The notes beneath the pieces are model-generated. The model saw nothing but the letters and a program-made list of their open reading frames with translations. It did no database searches and had not been told where the DNA came from. A program made the position numbers and the translations under genes. Positions 7,143 to 9,385 of a stretch of DNA of 9,385 nucleotides are shown piece by piece; the first letter of the stretch is position 1; the number at the start of each line of letters is the position of its first letter. Where the stretch lies: positions 1 to 9,385 of the forward strand of contig PWPR01000042.1 in NCBI GenBank assembly GCA_003557085.1, given 5' to 3'. Source of the DNA: Clostridia bacterium (lineage in GTDB: Bacteria; Bacillota; UBA994; PWPR01).

Positions 7143-8949
7143 ACTTTCCTGCCCATGTATCTGATAGTGTAGCATCGACTACTATGGGTATTGATTTGAT
7201 ATATTTCTTTCCTGCTCTTATCATTTCCTTAACAACAATTTCTCTCACTTCTTTTGCAGACGTTTCATTACACTCTATAATAATCTCGTCATGAACGCTA
7301 TTCACTAGTTTAGTACTTGAGTTATTAAATCTATTAAACAAATAGATCAATGCCAACTTTAAAATATCAGCTCCTGTTCCTTGAACTGGTGTATTAAATA
7401 ATTCAGAGTAAAACCTCTTTTCATCTTGATAAAATCTTTTTCTACCACTTAATGTTTCAATAAATGGAATATCATCTGAATTATTCTTAACTTTTTCATG
7501 CCATGCTTTGATGCCTTTATAGTTTTTAAAGAACTCATGATAGATATCTTCTGCTTCTGGCATTGACATATCAACGTTAAAACTATTACTAGCATATCTT
7601 ACTAACCCTCTTGTCCCCATTCCATAAACCAAACCAAAGTTTACTGCCTTTGCTTTTTGTCTATCATCTTTTGTTAAATCATTCATGTCTTTTTTTGTAA
7701 CAACAGAAGCTGTAATGTTGTGAATATCTTTATTTTGATTGAAAGCTTTAATCAAAGTCTCATCCTTACTTATTTCAGCAATTATTCGCAACTCAATTTG
7801 ACTATAATCTGCAATAATTAGCTTTCTGCCCTCTGGTGCTTTAAAAATTCTCCTAATTTCTCCTCTAGGAACATTTTGTAAATTTGGATCATAGCAGCTC
7901 ATCCTACCACTAGCCGCTCCAAATTGATTATAACTTGAGTGAACCCTTTTTGTTTTAGGATGTATGTTTTTATTAAGAGACTCTAAAGTGCTTGAGTATA
8001 TTTTATTAAGGCTTTTATAATCAATGAATACTTTAATCTCTGAATGCTTATCGATATACTTTTTAAGTGACTTTTCACTTGTACTTTCAGGATAAATTCC
8101 TTTGCTAGCCAACGCCTTTGCAACTTGCTGGTGAGAGTTGATATTTATTTTGCCAAAATACTTAATTAGATCTTTTTGCAACTCTTTAAGTAACTGCTCA
8201 AACTTTACCTTTTCAGTTTCTAAAGAAGCTATATCTACAGCCATTCCGTTATATTCCATCTCCGCAGTAGCTTTAGTGCATTCAAACTCTATCTTAGCAA
8301 CCTCAGTTAATTTATACTTTTGTATTTTCTTAATTTGTTTTTCTCTCAAAGTAATAAGTACAGCAGCATCTTTGGCAGCATAGTCTAACTGCATATTATC
8401 AAGATTTTTACTTTTCCACATACTTGCCTGAAGACTCTTATCAAGAAAGAGCCCTAGCTCATCTTTTATAACTTCTTGAAGTGAGTTTCTTTTTTGCAAC
8501 CCGTTATAAATTAACTTGTTTGCTAACATGGTGTCATATATAGTACCAAAATCAAGTTGATATTGATATTTAAGGAATTTTTGCTCAAAAATAGCGTTAT
8601 GCATAATTTTAACTGGCTTGTTAGATATAAAAACGTCTTTTAATGCAACCAAATCGTTCACCTTGTACATGTCAATAATATATACAAAGTTGTTGCTACT
8701 AGCTATTTGCAGCAGTCTTACCTTATCTAGGTGAGGATCTAGTCCAGTTGTTTCAATGTCTACACCAATAACTTTACATGAACTTATTTCCTCAGCAATT
8801 TTATATAAGCTTTTTTCATCTTCAACTAGTACCCACTCCGGGGTCTTTAAAAGAGGAAGGTCAGATAAGGTTTGAGAAATTTCTACAAAGCTTAACTGAC
8901 CATCTTCATTCATTTTAATTGAGTGCTTCTTATAACTCATAAGGCTCAT
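7141..8949 (-). CDS. Family A DNA polymerase with 3'-5' exonuclease domain, lacking the 5' nuclease domain
   Basis: A 602-residue Klenow-like enzyme, shorter than the roughly 880-930 residues of PolA because no 5'-3' nuclease domain is present. The DEDDy-type exonuclease domain spans about 37-215: motif I DIETTG (D64, E66), motif II HNAIFEQKFL (118-122 region) and motif III Y190-xxx-D194. The polymerase domain follows: SGRMSCYDPNLQNVP (347-361), motif A DYSQIELR with D381 and E386, the O-helix R430-K434-F438-Y442-G443, and motif C VHDE with D554. All polymerase catalytic residues are kept; in motif II glutamate E122 replaces the usual aspartate. The protein resembles the group annotated as bifunctional 3'-5' exonuclease/DNA polymerase in bacteria and some phages. 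It starts one base after the preceding stop with a weak ribosome site, so coupling is likely; Met4 (8940) is an alternative start. The role (repair, gap filling or damage tolerance) is inferred, not shown. Confidence 0.95.
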   Translation of the reverse strand: MSLMSYKKHSIKMNEDGQLSFVEISQTLSDLPLLKTPEWVLVEDEKSLYKIAEEISSCKVIGVDIETTGLDPHLDKVRLLQIASSNNFVYIIDMYKVNDLVALKDVFISNKPVKIMHNAIFEQKFLKYQYQLDFGTIYDTMLANKLIYNGLQKRNSLQEVIKDELGLFLDKSLQASMWKSKNLDNMQLDYAAKDAAVLITLREKQIKKIQKYKLTEVAKIEFECTKATAEMEYNGMAVDIASLETEKVKFEQLLKELQKDLIKYFGKININSHQQVAKALASKGIYPESTSEKSLKKYIDKHSEIKVFIDYKSLNKIYSSTLESLNKNIHPKTKRVHSSYNQFGAASGRMSCYDPNLQNVPRGEIRRIFKAPEGRKLIIADYSQIELRIIAEISKDETLIKAFNQNKDIHNITASVVTKKDMNDLTKDDRQKAKAVNFGLVYGMGTRGLVRYASNSFNVDMSMPEAEDIYHEFFKNYKGIKAWHEKVKNNSDDIPFIETLSGRKRFYQDEKRFYSELFNTPVQGTGADILKLALIYLFNRFNNSSTKLVNSVHDEIIIECNETSAKEVREIVVKEMIRAGKKYIKSIPIVVDATLSDTWAGK

Positions 8950-8950
8950 C

Positions 8951-9370
8951 TCATTTCTGCGTTTCTTTAATCGCCTCTATTACATAATTCTTCAAATCCA
9001 TATCTTCAAAACTTGCTATTGAAGGATCCATAAAATCAAGTTTTACTTTAAAGAAATTCAAAATTAACTTATTATCAATAATCAGTTTTGTTTGTGAATG
9101 TAAAGGCAAAAAGATTAATTCTACTTCCTCATCGAGACTCAAATCCTTAGTTAGTTCAGAAACATTTAATTTTTTGATTGGATCAATCATTAAATGCATG
9201 TATTCTAAATCATCCATCATCCACATATTGTTGTTCCAAAACTTTCTCTCTTGTTCGTTTCCACTAAGCATTTCTCTGTTTGAAATAGCACTTAAAACTT
9301 TTCTTACAGAAGCAACATCAAAATCTTCATCATAAATTAATTTCATATCTTCATGATTAGCTATTGACAT
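8951..9370 (-). CDS. Unrecognised acidic protein upstream of the exo-polymerase (start may lie outside window)
   Basis: A 139-residue reading frame from ATG 9370 that I do not recognise. The frame stays open for the remaining 15 bases to the window edge (encoding GETYI before the Met), and only a poor GGCGAG lies upstream, so the true start may be further out and the gene partial. It has no signal peptide, membrane segment, cysteine cluster or obvious nucleotide-binding motif. It is rich in Asp/Glu, has a central segment dense in Trp, Asn and Met (about residues 45-62, FWNNNMWMMDDLEYMHLM), and an amphipathic end. Its TGA stop is one base from the polymerase start, an arrangement that usually means co-translation and often functional linkage. 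Base composition matches the neighbours. It is real coding sequence judging by its clean frame and tight packing, but its function is unknown. Confidence 0.7.
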   Translation of the reverse strand: MSIANHEDMKLIYDEDFDVASVRKVLSAISNREMLSGNEQERKFWNNNMWMMDDLEYMHLMIDPIKKLNVSELTKDLSLDEEVELIFLPLHSQTKLIIDNKLILNFFKVKLDFMDPSIASFEDMDLKNYVIEAIKETQK

Positions 9371-9385
9371 TATGTATGTCTCGCC

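Noticed and set aside
7134..7175. In-frame N-terminal extension of thpR starting at ATG 7175
   Set aside because: It would overlap the polymerase gene by 35 bases, adds residues not found in the family, and has no better ribosome site than the ATG at 7133, where the product begins MRAFIAI as expected.
7141..8949. Reading the polymerase as a broken polA that lost its 5' nuclease
   Set aside because: It has its own start next to an intact upstream gene, an N-terminal lead of about 40 residues before the exonuclease domain, and intact polymerase motifs, which fits a stand-alone family rather than a truncation.
6606..9385. Phage or defence-island origin for the polymerase cluster
   Set aside because: No integrase, structural phage gene, toxin, nuclease effector, att-like repeat or change in base composition is visible, and metabolic genes flank it in the same run.

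Overview
This is an AT-rich window (roughly one third G+C by eye) with strong AGGAGG-type ribosome binding sites, a TTG start and very tight gene packing. It looks like a chromosomal segment of a low-GC Gram-positive bacterium, most likely a Clostridia-type Firmicute, although that assignment is inferred from style only. Almost all of the sequence is coding. There are no RNA genes, CRISPR arrays, insertion sequences or long repeats that I can support.

The left half (1-4465) is a plus-strand operon that enters from outside the window. It holds the C-terminal part of a MalY/PatB-type PLP C-S lyase/aminotransferase, a cytoplasmic zinc metallopeptidase of the M2/M3 type, and two tandem paralogous amidohydrolases. 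The genes are spaced 0, 10 and 0 bases apart, and the run ends at a strong hairpin (4464-4494). Together they look like a set for intracellular peptide and amino-acid breakdown, with the substrates of the amidohydrolases unknown.

The right half (4501-9385) is a minus-strand run converging on the same hairpin. Read from its 5' end, it holds an unrecognised acidic protein that may begin outside the window, a family A DNA polymerase with a 3'-5' exonuclease domain and no 5' nuclease domain, a 2H-family RNA 2',3'-cyclic phosphodiesterase (ThpR/LigT type), a DapA-superfamily aldolase, and a class V alanine-glyoxylate/serine-pyruvate aminotransferase. The first three are separated by only 1 and 7 bases. 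A 68-base gap precedes the aldolase/aminotransferase pair.

The most informative observation is the last pair. The aldolase has active-site residues like those of 4-hydroxy-2-oxoglutarate aldolase (human HOGA1) rather than DapA, and it sits 15 bases from an AGT-type aminotransferase. This reproduces as a bacterial gene pair the last two steps of hydroxyproline breakdown (4-hydroxy-2-oxoglutarate to pyruvate plus glyoxylate, then glyoxylate to glycine). With a peptidase and two putative dipeptide-type amidohydrolases next door, use of hydroxyproline-containing peptides is a reasonable but unproven hypothesis. The second point of interest is the tight cluster of unknown protein, exo-polymerase and 2H phosphoesterase. 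I see no clear sign of a wholly new defence or mobile system.
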